Shown here: positions 33,588 to 44,048 of the stretch, in pieces | Layout: each line of letters opens with the position of its first letter | Position numbering within the stretch: the first letter of the stretch is position 1 | Origin: Bacteroidia bacterium | GTDB lineage: Bacteria; Bacteroidota; Bacteroidia; Bacteroidales; Azobacteroidaceae | Direction of reading: 5' to 3' | DNA length: 52,365 nucleotides | Assembly (NCBI GenBank): GCA_025999255.1 | Contig: BNXB01000004.1 | Location: forward strand, 1-52,365 | The notes under the pieces: generated by a model | Seen by the model: the letters and a program-made list of their open reading frames with translations, nothing else | What the model was told of the DNA's origin: nothing | Databases searched by the model: none | Program-made: the position numbers and the translations under genes

Positions 33588-35663
33588 TTAAAACAATTGT
33601 AAAATCATATCGATTAATTTGATTCCGGCGAAAGGGGCTATCAAACCTCCCAGACCATATATCAGCAGATTACGCATAAGTGAAACGGTAACCGGTTCTG
33701 TCCTGTATTTAATCCCTTTCAATGCGAGGGGTACAAGCAGGATGATAATCAGTGCATTGAAGATAACAGCGCTTAATACAGCGCTTTCGGGAGACGATAG
33801 TTTCATAATATTGAGTACGGATAAAACTCCGTTTTCAGCAGTCCCGGCGTACAAAGAGACTGCTATGGCCGGGATGATTGCAAAATATTTTGCGACATCG
33901 TTGGCAATACTGAAAGTCGTTAAAGCTCCTCGTGTCATCAGTAATTGTTTCCCGACTTCCACAACTTCAATCAGTTTTGTTGGATTACTGTCCAGATCCA
34001 CCATATTTCCCGCTTCCCGGGCAGCCTGTGTGCCGTTGTTCATGGCAATTCCCACGTCCGACTGCGCCAGAGCCGGAGCATCGTTGGTCCCGTCTCCGAT
34101 CATGCCGACCAGATGTCCTTTAGCCTGTTCGTCACGGATACGTTGTAATTTATCTTCCGGTTTGGCTTCGGCCAGAAAATCGTCAACTCCTGCTTCTGCG
34201 GCAATAGCGGCAGCGGTAAGAGGGTTGTCGCCTGTTATCATAACGGTACGGATTCCCATTTTACGTAATTGAGCAAATCGTTGTTTGATGCCTCCTTTAA
34301 CGGTGTCTTTCAGATGGATAATTCCCAAAACATGGTTGTCTTCAGCCACAACCAGGGGAGTAGCCCCCATTTGCGCTAATTCTTTGGCTTTTTCTTCTGT
34401 TTGCTTTGGAAAATAACCGTTGTTGTTCAGAATAAATGAACGGATGGCTTCTACAGATCCTTTCCTGATTTGCTTGCGTTTCCCGGAAATACGGATATCC
34501 ACGCCGCTCATACGGGTCTGAGCTGTAAAAGGAACAAAGTCGGCATCCATTTTTGTCAGGTCATGTTCGCGAATGCCATATTTTTCTTTTGCTAAAACCA
34601 CAACGGAACGGCCTTCCGGGGTTTCGTCACTGAGGGATGAAAGTTGAGCGGCATTTGCTAATGTTATCATGTCTGTATTCTCAGCCGGAATAAATTCATG
34701 AGCCATCCTGTTTCCAAAAGTAATGGTTCCTGTTTTATCCAGCAGAAGTACATCTACATCGCCTGCAGCTTCAATCGCGCGGCCACTTGTCGCAATTACA
34801 TTCCGTTTCATCAATCGATCCATTCCGCTGATACCGATGGCGCTTAACAATCCTCCGATAGTTGTCGGGATAAGGCAAACCAACAAGGCAATCAATACCG
34901 GCAATGTGAGGTTTTGAGATAATGGCAAGCCGGACGCTTTCAGACTGTATCCGAAAAAGGCGGGTAAAGTTGCTACGGCGATAATGAAAATAACGGATAA
35001 GGAAATCAGAAGAATCGTCAGGGCGACTTCATTCGGCGTTTTTTTACGTTGGGCGCCTTCTACTAATGAAATCATCCGGTCTATAAATGTGTTTCCGGCA
35101 TCAGAGGTTATTTTGATAATGATCCGGTCACTGAGAACTTTTGTTCCTCCGGTGACTGCATTACGATCGCCGCCGCTTTCACGGATAACGGGAGCCGATT
35201 CTCCCGTAATTGCCGATTCATCGACACTGGCAATCCCTTCGATAATTTCTCCGTCGGAAGGAATGGTATCTCCAGCTTCGCAAATTACTGTATCGTCTTT
35301 TTTGAGTAAAGATGCTGCAATAATTTCTTCTTTTCCATCGGTTAATTTTCGTGCTTTAGTTTGTGAACGATTGGCCTTGAGACTTTCAGCCTGCGCTTTT
35401 CCCCTCCCTTCAGCGATACTTTCCGAAAAATTGGCAAATAAAACGGTAATCCAGAGCCAAAGGGATAATTGAGAATTGAAAATTGAAAATTGAGAGTTGA
35501 AAATTTCTAAGACTGTTATAATAGAAGAGACTACAGCTCCCAGAGCGACAATAAAAATAACAGGATTCTTAATTAAGCTATTGGGGCTTAATTTTATAAG
35601 AGCTCCTTTTGTAGCCTCGAAAAGAATTTTCTTGTCTAAAAATTTATGATTGATCGTTTTCAT
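33588..35663 (-). CDS. kdpB: K+-transporting P-type ATPase KdpB subunit
   Basis: The ~691-residue catalytic subunit has the phosphorylation motif [18 protein letters not shown] in [10 protein letters not shown], and the hinge [20 protein letters not shown]. It hydrolyses ATP to drive K+ uptake through KdpA. I chose the ATG at 35663 ([10 protein letters not shown]); the frame stays open to 35744 inside kdpA, but that extension is repeat-like and not family-like. Residues ~53-68 ([16 protein letters not shown]), between the first two membrane helices, are encoded by an AATTGAAAATTG repeat. The family has a short variable loop there, so the ATPase may still work. Confidence 0.95.
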   Translation of the reverse strand: MKTINHKFLDKKILFEATKGALIKLSPNSLIKNPVIFIVALGAVVSSIITVLEIFNSQFSIFNSQLSLWLWITVLFANFSESIAEGRGKAQAESLKANRSQTKARKLTDGKEEIIAASLLKKDDTVICEAGDTIPSDGEIIEGIASVDESAITGESAPVIRESGGDRNAVTGGTKVLSDRIIIKITSDAGNTFIDRMISLVEGAQRKKTPNEVALTILLISLSVIFIIAVATLPAFFGYSLKASGLPLSQNLTLPVLIALLVCLIPTTIGGLLSAIGISGMDRLMKRNVIATSGRAIEAAGDVDVLLLDKTGTITFGNRMAHEFIPAENTDMITLANAAQLSSLSDETPEGRSVVVLAKEKYGIREHDLTKMDADFVPFTAQTRMSGVDIRISGKRKQIRKGSVEAIRSFILNNNGYFPKQTEEKAKELAQMGATPLVVAEDNHVLGIIHLKDTVKGGIKQRFAQLRKMGIRTVMITGDNPLTAAAIAAEAGVDDFLAEAKPEDKLQRIRDEQAKGHLVGMIGDGTNDAPALAQSDVGIAMNNGTQAAREAGNMVDLDSNPTKLIEVVEVGKQLLMTRGALTTFSIANDVAKYFAIIPAIAVSLYAGTAENGVLSVLNIMKLSSPESAVLSAVIFNALIIILLVPLALKGIKYRTEPVTVSLMRNLLIYGLGGLIAPFAGIKLIDMILQLF
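35466..35505 (-). repeat. AATTGAGAATTGAAAATTG repeat inside kdpB
   Basis: Units of 9-10 bases (AATTGAGA, ATTGAAA, ATTGAAA, ATTGAGAGTTGAAA) run in frame through kdpB and encode [14 protein letters not shown] on the minus strand. A related string (GTTGAAAATTGAAATTAG) lies in the kdpA-kdpB gap at ~35671-35690. Confidence 0.8.
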
Positions 35664-35703
35664 TTTACGGAGTTGAAAATTGAAATTAGATACAATTTGA
35701 GTC

Positions 35704-37389
35704 TTAAAATAAAGTGCCGTTTTGTAATAAAAAGTATTCGGCAACAGGCCCTAGTGATAGAGCAGGGAAGAAGGTCAATCCTCCAACAATCAGTATGATA
35801 GTAATCAATAGCGCTACGAAAAGCCAACTGTCTGTGCGGAAAGTTCCCTGGGAGACAGGGGTTATTTTTTTTTGTCCCATGTTGCCTGCAATGGCCAGAA
35901 CAGGAATGATGATGCCGAATCGTCCTGTCAACATTCCTGCAGCAGTCAGGACATTGTAGAAAATAGTATTGACATTCAGACCGGCGAAGGCGCTTCCATT
36001 ATTTCCCGCAGCAGAACTGAAAGCATATAGAATTTCGGAAAGTCCATGCGGACCGGCATTGTTCAGGCCGGATAATCCTGCCGGAATACAACAGGCAATG
36101 GCTGAAAATATCAGGATCACAATAGCCGGAGCCAATACTGCAAGCATACACATTTTTATTTCGAATGTTTCGATTTTCTTTCCGAGAAACTCCGGTGTTC
36201 GTCCAACCATCAAACCGGCAATAAATACAGTTAATATGACAAAAATTATCATACCGTACATTCCGGCGCCTACACCTCCGAAAATGACTTCTCCAATCAT
36301 TATATTTATCATGGCAACCATACCTGATAAAGGAGATAAACTATCGTGCATTGCGTTGACCGAACCGCTTGATGCCGCGGTAGTCGCTTCGGACCAGAGA
36401 ACACTGGCGGCAATACCGTTGCGGGTTTCTTTTCCTTCCATATATGAAATGTTTTCCCATATTTCCGGTGATTGGTATTCTGAATATAAAGAAATAACCA
36501 GACCTGCAGAAAAAAGAATAAACATGGCTGTAAATATTGTCCAGCCTTGTTTTGAGGATTTTACCATTTTTCCATAAGTAAAAGTCAATGAAACAGGAAT
36601 GAGAAGAATGGCAAACAGTTCCAGAAAGTTGGAAAATGGAGTCGGATTTTCCATCGGGTGGGCGCTGTTTGTATTAAAAAAACCTCCGCCATTCGTTCCC
36701 AATTGCTTGATTGCGATTTGAGAAGCCGCCGGGCCTTGAGGAATGATTTGGTTTGCCCCTTCCAGTGTTGTTGCCTCTACATAAGGATGAATGTTTTGAA
36801 CAACACCTTCCCCTGCCAGTAGGACAGCCCAAATAATAGATAAGGGTAAAAGAATGTATAGAACAGAGCGGGTTAAGTCCACCCAGAAATTACCTATGGA
36901 TTTAACGGTTTGTCCTGTAATTCCTCTCACTAATGCTGTGAAAACGGCTATTCCTGTTGCCGCACTGACAAAATTTTGAACGGAAAGTCCGGCCATCTGG
37001 CTGAGATAGCTCAATCCTGTTTCTCCTGCATAGCTTTGCCAATTGGTATTGGTTACAAAACTAATAGAGGTATTAAATGCAGTGTGCCAACTCATGTTGC
37101 TCACGTGTTGAGGATTGAGTGGCAACCATTGTTGTGTTAATAAAAGGATAAAAAGAATGACAAATCCAAGGAAATTAAACATCAGTAGCGCTGAACAATA
37201 ACTTTTCCAATCCATGGATTGAGAAGGATTTACCGAAGCAAGTTTATAAATACCTTTTTCCGGTTTTCCGAATATAGGAAGCATAAAATGTTTTTGACCA
37301 TCCAATACCTTGTATATATAATTGCCTGAAAAAGGGGCAATTATAATAAGTGAAAAAATAAACGGCAATACGGTACTTAGAATTTCCAT
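35704..37389 (-). CDS. kdpA: K+-transporting ATPase KdpA (channel) subunit
   Basis: The 561-residue membrane protein has the four selectivity-filter segments of the superfamily: [31 protein letters not shown], the third around [20 protein letters not shown], and [12 protein letters not shown]. The final helices match [19 protein letters not shown]. KdpA is the K+-conducting subunit of the Kdp pump. It is first in the operon kdpA-kdpB-kdpC-kdpD; no kdpF-like small gene is seen upstream. The spacer to kdpB is 40 bp and partly repeat-derived. Confidence 0.96.
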   Translation of the reverse strand: MEILSTVLPFIFSLIIIAPFSGNYIYKVLDGQKHFMLPIFGKPEKGIYKLASVNPSQSMDWKSYCSALLMFNFLGFVILFILLLTQQWLPLNPQHVSNMSWHTAFNTSISFVTNTNWQSYAGETGLSYLSQMAGLSVQNFVSAATGIAVFTALVRGITGQTVKSIGNFWVDLTRSVLYILLPLSIIWAVLLAGEGVVQNIHPYVEATTLEGANQIIPQGPAASQIAIKQLGTNGGGFFNTNSAHPMENPTPFSNFLELFAILLIPVSLTFTYGKMVKSSKQGWTIFTAMFILFSAGLVISLYSEYQSPEIWENISYMEGKETRNGIAASVLWSEATTAASSGSVNAMHDSLSPLSGMVAMINIMIGEVIFGGVGAGMYGMIIFVILTVFIAGLMVGRTPEFLGKKIETFEIKMCMLAVLAPAIVILIFSAIACCIPAGLSGLNNAGPHGLSEILYAFSSAAGNNGSAFAGLNVNTIFYNVLTAAGMLTGRFGIIIPVLAIAGNMGQKKITPVSQGTFRTDSWLFVALLITIILIVGGLTFFPALSLGPVAEYFLLQNGTLF

Positions 37390-37413
37390 ATTTGTAATGT
37401 TTGGTTATCGCCG

Positions 37414-37421
37414 CAAACTTA
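37414..37421 (-). promoter_or_regulatory. Candidate -7 box of the kdp operon
   Basis: On the minus strand this is TAAGTTTG, a TAnnTTTG match that would give a ~17-base leader to kdpA. A clear -33 box is missing, which would fit an activator-dependent promoter but is weak evidence. Confidence 0.4.
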
Positions 37422-37531
37422 CATAAAAATTGCGATTTATAAGCGCGCCTTCATAAAAAATAAGATGGTGATGAGAAAGAATTATGGAAGAAAGATAACA
37501 AATTATATAAGATACAATTATTTGAATGTTA

Positions 37532-37582
37532 TAAATACCATAAATGTGGTATTTACTATCTGAAAATACCCCGATACCTTTG
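37532..37582 (+). promoter_or_regulatory. susC promoter with a palindromic operator
   Basis: A perfect dyad TAAATACC (37532-37539) / GGTATTTA (37548-37555) with an 8-base spacer ends at the expected -33 position. The -7 box TACCTTTG is at 37575-37582, 20 bases from the dyad. No TTTG -33 is present, so a regulator bound to the dyad may act as activator or repressor. No regulator gene is next to the operon. Confidence 0.6.
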
Positions 37583-37626
37583 CAGTGTTGAAAAAGAAAT
37601 AAACTAATGATATTATTAAATAAAGA

Positions 37627-37670
37627 AAGTGTCCCTCTTTCCGACAGCAAATTGGTATCAAGGGACACTT
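37627..37670 (+). promoter_or_regulatory. Stem-loop in the 5' leader of the susC-susD-sulfatase operon
   Basis: AAGTGTCCCT (37627-37636) and AGGGACACTT (37661-37670) form a perfect 10-bp stem around 24 bases, 25 bases before the susC ATG. There is no T-run after it, so it is probably a leader structure or regulator site and not a terminator. Confidence 0.55.
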
Positions 37671-37694
37671 GGATTTACTAAAATTACTTTTAGC

Positions 37695-40600
37695 ATGACA
37701 AAATTATCTATTCTTATTGAGAACTCCAAACGATTTTGGTATTTTGTTCTCCCTTTGTTTATCTTTCAAAGCGGTATATTTTCCGCAAATGCACAGGAAC
37801 GTGTGACTATTCACGGAAAAGTGATCGATGAACGTACAGGTGAAACAATCATCGGTGCAAATATTTCTGTAAAAGGAACCACAATTAACTCCGGAACGGC
37901 AACAAATTTGGATGGAGTATTCGATTTGTTGGTACCATCCTTGCCTGCTACGATTACAGTCAGTTATATCGGATACCGCACACAGGAAATTGATGTGTAC
38001 GAAGCGCCTAAGGAAACACTCGTTATCTTGTTGGTTGAAGATCTCAACGCACTCAATGAAGTGGTCGTCGTAGGGTATGGGACACAGAAGAGGAGTGAGT
38101 TGACCGGCTCCGTATCTTCCATCAAACCGGCGGAGTTGCTGCAGACCCCTCTTGTTTCACTGGATCAGGGATTGGGCGGACGTGCGGCCGGCGTTCAGGT
38201 GGTTCAAACATCTGGAATGCCCGGAGCGGTAGCCTCCATTCGCGTACGCGGAAGCAGTTCGTTGCAGGGCGGAAACGAACCCCTGTATATTATCGACGGT
38301 TTTCCCGTATATAGCGGTACCGGATTTGGAAGTCTGGGCGGCAAAGCGCAGTTGAGCGGTTTATCGACCGTGAATCCTTCCGATATTGAGTCAATTGAGA
38401 TATTGAAAGACGCCTCCGCTACGGCAATATACGGCGCCCGCGCTGCCAATGGCGTCGTGTTGATAACTACCAAAGGCGGGAAGAAAGGGCGCGACCATAT
38501 TTCTTTCGAGTCGAGTTTCGGTTTTTCAAGCATGGCCAAAAAGTTTGAACTGTTAGATGCTCAGGAGTATGCCGCATTGGTCAATGAAGCGTATGTCTTT
38601 GACGGAAACGGCAAGCCTTTTTACGATGCGGCGCAAATGGTCGATATTGCCAAACTGGGAAGAGGAACCGACTGGCAGGACGAGATTTTCCGGACGGGAT
38701 TTTCTTCGAATTATCAGTTGTCGTTTTCCGGCGGCGATGAAAAAACAAACTATGCAGTGTCCGGTAATTACCTGAATCAAACAGGTATCATTATTGGTTC
38801 CGGCATAGAACGTTTCTCGGCACGCCTGAATCTGGATCGTCGTGTTTTGACGAACTTTACGATTGGCGTCAATTTATCCGTAAGCCATACCATCAGTGAT
38901 GGGGTAGCTACCGATAGTGGCGGAGAAGGCGGCGTGGTAACAGGCGCTTTGAGAATGAACCCTATCCTGCCGGTGTATTCAGATCCGGAAACCGGCGTTT
39001 ATACGCAGGTCAATACTCCCGGAATTCTATCACCCAATCCGGTTGCTACCGCATTGGAACAAACGTTTGACAATGCTGTTTCCCGGCTTCTCGGCAATGC
39101 GTATCTGCAATGGGAGCTTCTCAAAGGTTTGACTCTTAAAGTAACGGCAGGATCGGATGTGCAGTATCATAAATATGGCCTGTACACGCCGTCCGTTATT
39201 TATCAGTCCAATGGACAGGCTTCCGCTTCCGTACAAAGCAGAAGAACGATTAACTGGTTGAATGAAAATACGCTTACATGGAATAAAGCCTTTGGAGATC
39301 ATGCGTTGAATCTATTGGGTGGGTTTTCGCTGCAACAAAACAACTCGGATTTGGTAGGCGCTTCCTCTTCCAATTATGTGAATGATGTAATGGAATACAA
39401 CAATCTGGGTGCAGGATCGGTACTGAACATTCCGGCCTCGGATGCGCCGCAGTGGAATTTACTTTCCTATCTGGCGCGTGTTAATTATACATTGAAAGAC
39501 AAATATCTTTTCTCTGTAAATGCTCGTATTGACGGTTCGTCGCGTTTCGGAACCAACAATAAATACGGATTCTTTCCGTCGGTCGCCGCCGGATGGAAGC
39601 TATCCGACGAATCTTTCTGGGAGCCTGTAAAAGGGGTGGTCTCCAATCTGAAATTACGTGGTAGTTACGGTATTACGGGAAACACGGAGATCGGCGTTTA
39701 CGAATCGTTGGCAACCTTGGGAAACAATAACTGGGTGATCGGCAATAAACAGGTAACAGGCTTTTATCCCAATAAAATACCGAATCCTGATTTGAAGTGG
39801 GAAAAGACCGAGCAATTGGACTTTGGTATAGACGCCGGCTTTTGGAACGATCGCGTCCGGCTGACAGCCGATTATTACCATAAAAAAACGACCGATCTTT
39901 TGTATAATGTAGCCATTACGGGTGTTTCCGGATATACGACCATGCTTAAAAATATCGGCAGTCTGGAAAACAAAGGCTTTGAGTTTGCCGTTGAGAGCAA
40001 CAATCTGACAGGTCGGTTCAAATGGAGTACCGCTTTCAATATTGCTTTCAACAAGAACAAAGTATTGGCGCTGGGAGGCGAAACATACAAGGAAATGCCG
40101 ATCGCCGACGATCACCTGAAAACAGGTTCCATCCGCCGCTTAGTGGTTGGAGAACCTATCGGCGTTATCTACGGGTACCGGTTTGACGGTATTTTTCAGA
40201 ACGAAGAAGAAGTAGCCCGGCAAACCGCTTCGCCTTCGCCTCTCGGCGTGGGTTTCAGGAGATATAAAGATTTGAATAATGATAACAAAGTCGATGCGAC
40301 TAATGACCGTGAGATACTGGGAGATACCAATCCCGACTTCTTTGGAGGCCTGGCCAATAATTTAGCATATAAAGGATTTGAATTAAATACCTTCTTTCAA
40401 TACACGTATGGAAATGAAATATTTAATTACAATGCGATAGAATTGGGAATGCCTACCGGCGGACAGAACGTGTATAAGGAACTGCTGAACAGGTGGACGC
40501 CCACCAATCCGAGCAACATCTATCCGAGAGCGTCAACTAATAGAGCCGTTTTGGTAAGCGACCGGTTTGTAGAGGATGGTTCCTATCTGAGATTGAAGAC

Positions 40601-40820
40601 GGTGTCCTTATCGTATAGTTTCCCGACCATAAAACACAAACACATACAGGGAATTCAACTGTATATAACCGGACAGAATCTGGTTACGTGGACCAACTAT
40701 ACGGGCTATGATCCGGAGGTAAGTTACAGGGGCGCTTCTACGTTGGAAGCAGGCGAAGACTTCGGCGGATATCCGCAATCGCGCAGTTTTCTGATAGGAT
40801 TAAAACTTGATATAAAATAA
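37695..40820 (+). CDS. SusC/RagA-family TonB-dependent outer-membrane receptor
   Basis: The 1041-residue protein has a signal peptide (about residues 1-35, ending SANAQ) and a carboxypeptidase-regulatory-like domain (VTIHGKVIDERTGETIIGAN). The TonB-box region NEVVVVGYGTQKRSELTGSV follows, then a plug with the SusC-class motif IRVRGSSSLQGGNEPLYIID, and a long beta-barrel ending in FLIGLKLDIK. SusC proteins import glycans or peptides through the outer membrane in complex with a SusD lipoprotein. I use the ATG at 37695; a GTG at 37629 lies in the leader stem-loop. The next gene is susD 15 bp downstream. The codon use looks richer in G+C than in the kdp genes. Substrate unknown, probably a sulfated glycan. 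Confidence 0.93.
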   Translation: MTKLSILIENSKRFWYFVLPLFIFQSGIFSANAQERVTIHGKVIDERTGETIIGANISVKGTTINSGTATNLDGVFDLLVPSLPATITVSYIGYRTQEIDVYEAPKETLVILLVEDLNALNEVVVVGYGTQKRSELTGSVSSIKPAELLQTPLVSLDQGLGGRAAGVQVVQTSGMPGAVASIRVRGSSSLQGGNEPLYIIDGFPVYSGTGFGSLGGKAQLSGLSTVNPSDIESIEILKDASATAIYGARAANGVVLITTKGGKKGRDHISFESSFGFSSMAKKFELLDAQEYAALVNEAYVFDGNGKPFYDAAQMVDIAKLGRGTDWQDEIFRTGFSSNYQLSFSGGDEKTNYAVSGNYLNQTGIIIGSGIERFSARLNLDRRVLTNFTIGVNLSVSHTISDGVATDSGGEGGVVTGALRMNPILPVYSDPETGVYTQVNTPGILSPNPVATALEQTFDNAVSRLLGNAYLQWELLKGLTLKVTAGSDVQYHKYGLYTPSVIYQSNGQASASVQSRRTINWLNENTLTWNKAFGDHALNLLGGFSLQQNNSDLVGASSSNYVNDVMEYNNLGAGSVLNIPASDAPQWNLLSYLARVNYTLKDKYLFSVNARIDGSSRFGTNNKYGFFPSVAAGWKLSDESFWEPVKGVVSNLKLRGSYGITGNTEIGVYESLATLGNNNWVIGNKQVTGFYPNKIPNPDLKWEKTEQLDFGIDAGFWNDRVRLTADYYHKKTTDLLYNVAITGVSGYTTMLKNIGSLENKGFEFAVESNNLTGRFKWSTAFNIAFNKNKVLALGGETYKEMPIADDHLKTGSIRRLVVGEPIGVIYGYRFDGIFQNEEEVARQTASPSPLGVGFRRYKDLNNDNKVDATNDREILGDTNPDFFGGLANNLAYKGFELNTFFQYTYGNEIFNYNAIELGMPTGGQNVYKELLNRWTPTNPSNIYPRASTNRAVLVSDRFVEDGSYLRLKTVSLSYSFPTIKHKHIQGIQLYITGQNLVTWTNYTGYDPEVSYRGASTLEAGEDFGGYPQSRSFLIGLKLDIK

Positions 40821-40835
40821 TTAAATAAGAGACCA

Positions 40836-42326
40836 ATGAGAAAGATTATAATATATGCCATAGCAGGAGTAACCATTTTGTGGAGTAACGGATGCTCTTC
40901 CTTTCTGGAAGAATCACCAAGAGACCGGTTGGTGGAAACCAATTTTTACAGCAGCCGTAAAGACGCCGAGGCTGCCGTTAACGCCGCCTATCAGCAATTG
41001 GGAAGCATTTATAACCGGTTGATGTACAATCTGGGCGAACTGCCTACCGATGTGATGAAGAATGGTCTGGGGATGCCGAACACCTTTTTGCAGGATTTGG
41101 AATATTTACGGCACAATGCATCGAACACTTTTGTTGCCGATATGTGGAACAACAATTATGCGGGAATCATGAAAGCGAATGCCGCTATCAATAATATTCC
41201 CCGGATAACCATGAACGCAGCCGTACAGCAGCGTCTGATAGCTGAAGCCAAGTTTCTGCGCGCCCTGTATTATTTCAATCTGGTACGTTACTTCGGCGAT
41301 GTACCTTTGATAACCAAGTTGGAAAGTATCAGCGACGCTACCGGGCCGCGCATTCCCAAGGAAGAGATTTATGCGCAGATTATCAAAGACCTGACGGAGG
41401 TTGAGTCCGTATTGCCCGGGCGCTCGGAGTATGGGGCGGACGATGAAGGGCGTGCAACAAACGGTGCGGCGAAGATATTGCTCGGTAAAGTATATGTGAC
41501 CCAGGGCGATTTTGCGTCGGCGCGAACCAAACTATCTGAAGTAGTGGAGCATGAAAATGAATTCGGCTATGGTCTGCACGCTGATTACGGAGCAAATTGG
41601 AATCCGGCGACCGAAACAGGAATAGAAGCGGTCTTCTATCTGGAATTTAAGACGCCGCCGTTGCCTGCCAACGGCGAAATGGGACTGGCAGGCCCCAAAT
41701 ATTCCGTTCCCGGAGGATCCATTGGCGTAAACGGTTCCAATGAAGCGGATATACCGACACAGGAATTATGGGACGCCTTTGAGCCGAACGATAAGCGACG
41801 CGGGGTTAATCTGCGGTTTGAATTTACGAATATGAATACGCACAAAGTCGTCCGCTCAACCATTCCCCTGTTCGGAAAATATTGGATAGACGGGATAGCC
41901 GCTTCCAACCAGTGCGACATCAACATGCACGTGCTCCGTTACGCCGATGCCTTACTGTTGTACGCCGAAGCATTGAATGAAGTCGGAGAATCGGAGAAAG
42001 CGCACGCCGTACTGAATCGTGTCCGCGAACGAGCCTTTGGCGATGCGTCCGGAAACTTCAGCGGTCTCTCCAAAGAACAATTCAGAACCAGGATACTGGA
42101 TGAACGCCGGCTGGAGTTCCCGATTGAAGGGCATCGCTGGTTTGATCTGGTACGTACCGGCACGTTTGTCCAGCGGATGAGAGATCACAGCGCTTATGAA
42201 GCCGGTGTTGCCGAGACCAACAAAACCCAGATTGCACAGAATCTGAAAGAATATATGATTCTCATGCCGATTCCGCAACGGGAAATAGACTTGAATCCGG
42301 AATTAAAGCAGAATCCGGGCTGGTAA
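40836..42326 (+). CDS. SusD/RagB-family glycan-binding outer-membrane lipoprotein
   Basis: The 496-residue protein has a lipoprotein signal (MRKIIIYAIAGVTILWSNGC, Cys20) and the SusD fold: FLEESPRDRLVETNFYSS, the TPR-like AEAKFLRALYYFNLVRYFGD, and the C-terminal RVRERAFGDAS and LDERRLEFPIEGHRWFDLVR motifs, ending PIPQREIDLNPELKQNPGW. It sits on the SusC barrel and captures the substrate. It lies 15 bp after susC and 39 bp before the sulfatase, so the three form one operon. Confidence 0.93.
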   Translation: MRKIIIYAIAGVTILWSNGCSSFLEESPRDRLVETNFYSSRKDAEAAVNAAYQQLGSIYNRLMYNLGELPTDVMKNGLGMPNTFLQDLEYLRHNASNTFVADMWNNNYAGIMKANAAINNIPRITMNAAVQQRLIAEAKFLRALYYFNLVRYFGDVPLITKLESISDATGPRIPKEEIYAQIIKDLTEVESVLPGRSEYGADDEGRATNGAAKILLGKVYVTQGDFASARTKLSEVVEHENEFGYGLHADYGANWNPATETGIEAVFYLEFKTPPLPANGEMGLAGPKYSVPGGSIGVNGSNEADIPTQELWDAFEPNDKRRGVNLRFEFTNMNTHKVVRSTIPLFGKYWIDGIAASNQCDINMHVLRYADALLLYAEALNEVGESEKAHAVLNRVRERAFGDASGNFSGLSKEQFRTRILDERRLEFPIEGHRWFDLVRTGTFVQRMRDHSAYEAGVAETNKTQIAQNLKEYMILMPIPQREIDLNPELKQNPGW

Positions 42327-42365
42327 CAAGAAGAAAGGATTATTCATTTATAATAATAAAAAGCA

Positions 42366-44048
42366 ATGGATAGCAAGCAATCATTAATTTATGCGGCCAT
42401 GCTGACGGGTGTTTCACTCACAGCCTGCCATCGGGAAAGTGCACAGAAACCATTGAATATTGTGCATATCATGACGGACGACCATTCGTTTCAGACCATC
42501 AGCGCCTACGGTCATCCGCTCTCCAAGCTGGCTCCTACGCCGAATATCGACCGCCTGGCGACGCAAGGCGTCATCTTTCGCCGGGCGTTTGTCGAAAATT
42601 CTTTATCGACCCCCAGTCGCGCCTGTCTGATGACCGGCCTGTACAGCCACCAGAACGGACAGCGGCAGTTGGGGAAAGGCATTGACACAAGCAAAGTATT
42701 TGTGTCCGAATTACTCCATGAGCATGGTTATCAAACCGCCGTAGTCGGTAAATGGCATATGCAGTGCGAGCCGAAAGGCTTTGATTATTATTCCGTACTG
42801 GACGGACAGGGCAATTACTACAATCCGAAATTTAAAACCAAAGACTCCAAGGGCGAATATATCCGCGAAGAAGGATATGCTACCCGCCTGATAACGGATC
42901 ACGCAATTGAATTCCTGGAAAAACGGAATCCCGACAAACCCTTCAGCCTGTTTGTTCACCACAAAGCGCCGCACCGTAACTGGATGCCCGAAGGAAAATA
43001 CCTTGACTTGTACGAAGACGTGGAATTTCCCTATCCGGAAACTTTTAACGATGATTACAAGACTCGTTGCTCCGCTGCCGGATCGCAGGAAATGACCATC
43101 GAGCATGAAATGAATCTGATTGTCGATCTCAAAGTCGCCGAATTAGTAGAGAATCTGGATTTCGCTCACTGGAACGACCGTATAGCCGAATGGCAAAAGG
43201 AGGGACTTACCCAGCAACAAATTCGCCAACGCCTCTCCGACAACTTAACACCCGAACAACAGACAGCCTTGCAGTGGCAACGTGAGCTGAGCCAATTGAC
43301 GCCGGAGCAACTGGCGACGTGGAATAAAGGCTATTCGGAGAAAAATAAACAATTCGTCGCCCGGAACCTGAAAGGCGAAGAATTGGTGAAATGGAAATAT
43401 CAACGCTATCTCCGCGACTACCTGCGCTGTATCAAAACCATTGACGATGAGGTCGGTCGCTTGCTCGACTACCTGGAAAAGGAAGGCCTGACCGAAAATA
43501 CAGTCATCGTCTATACCTCCGATCAAGGCTTCTATATGGGCGAACACGGATGGTTCGACAAGCGATTCATGTACGAAGAATCCTTCCGCACCCCCCTCAT
43601 CATCCGCTATCCGGGTCATGTTCAGCGAGGGATAGAAAGCAATACACTGGTTCAGAACATCGATTATGCGCCTACCTATCTCGATGTAGCCGGCATCCGG
43701 AAACCCGAAAGCATGAGTGGCGTTTCGCTGCTCCCGTTGCTCAACGGAACAACGCCCGAAGGATGGAGAGAATATCTTTACTACCATTATTATGACTACC
43801 CCGCAGTACATCAGGTCAGACGCCACGACGGCGTAAGAGACAACCGCTACAAGCTGATTCACTTCTATGGCGAAGGATACGGCAAAGACAAAGGCAACAA
43901 CATAGATTGCAATGAATTGTACGACTTGCAGAACGACCCCCACGAGTTGAACAACCTCTACGGCCGGAAAGAATTTGCAGAGATCAGTGAAAGGCTGCAA
44001 GACCGTCTGGATAAGTTCCGGACAGATTTGAAGATCGACGAGTACTAA
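42366..44048 (+). CDS. Serine-type sulfatase (family S1), probable lipoprotein or periplasmic
   Basis: The 560-residue enzyme has a lipobox-like start (AAMLTGVSLTAC), metal-binding Asp residues in VHIMTDDH, and the S-T-P-S-R-A-C-L-M-T-G motif. Its first Ser (about residue 79) would be oxidised to formylglycine by an anaerobic maturase (anSME), which is not in the window. Further active-site residues appear in VVGKWHMQ and DQGFYMGEHGWFDKRF. An alpha-helical, Gln-rich insertion of ~110 residues (~235-345, with LTPEQQTALQWQRELSQLTP) precedes the second half. Coupling to SusC/SusD suggests removal of sulfate from an imported host or algal glycan; the exact substrate cannot be read from the sequence. 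Confidence 0.92.
   Translation: MDSKQSLIYAAMLTGVSLTACHRESAQKPLNIVHIMTDDHSFQTISAYGHPLSKLAPTPNIDRLATQGVIFRRAFVENSLSTPSRACLMTGLYSHQNGQRQLGKGIDTSKVFVSELLHEHGYQTAVVGKWHMQCEPKGFDYYSVLDGQGNYYNPKFKTKDSKGEYIREEGYATRLITDHAIEFLEKRNPDKPFSLFVHHKAPHRNWMPEGKYLDLYEDVEFPYPETFNDDYKTRCSAAGSQEMTIEHEMNLIVDLKVAELVENLDFAHWNDRIAEWQKEGLTQQQIRQRLSDNLTPEQQTALQWQRELSQLTPEQLATWNKGYSEKNKQFVARNLKGEELVKWKYQRYLRDYLRCIKTIDDEVGRLLDYLEKEGLTENTVIVYTSDQGFYMGEHGWFDKRFMYEESFRTPLIIRYPGHVQRGIESNTLVQNIDYAPTYLDVAGIRKPESMSGVSLLPLLNGTTPEGWREYLYYHYYDYPAVHQVRRHDGVRDNRYKLIHFYGEGYGKDKGNNIDCNELYDLQNDPHELNNLYGRKEFAEISERLQDRLDKFRTDLKIDEY

Noticed and set aside
37627..37670. AAGTGTCCCT/AGGGACACTT as the footprint of an excised IS4-type element (its ends start GTGTCCC)
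   Set aside because: Only about eight bases agree with the IS ends; the following bases (TCTTTCC versus ATTAAAA) do not.
37629..37694. GTG start that would extend SusC by 22 residues
   Set aside because: The extension lies within the leader stem-loop and precedes a normal signal peptide that begins at the ATG at 37695.
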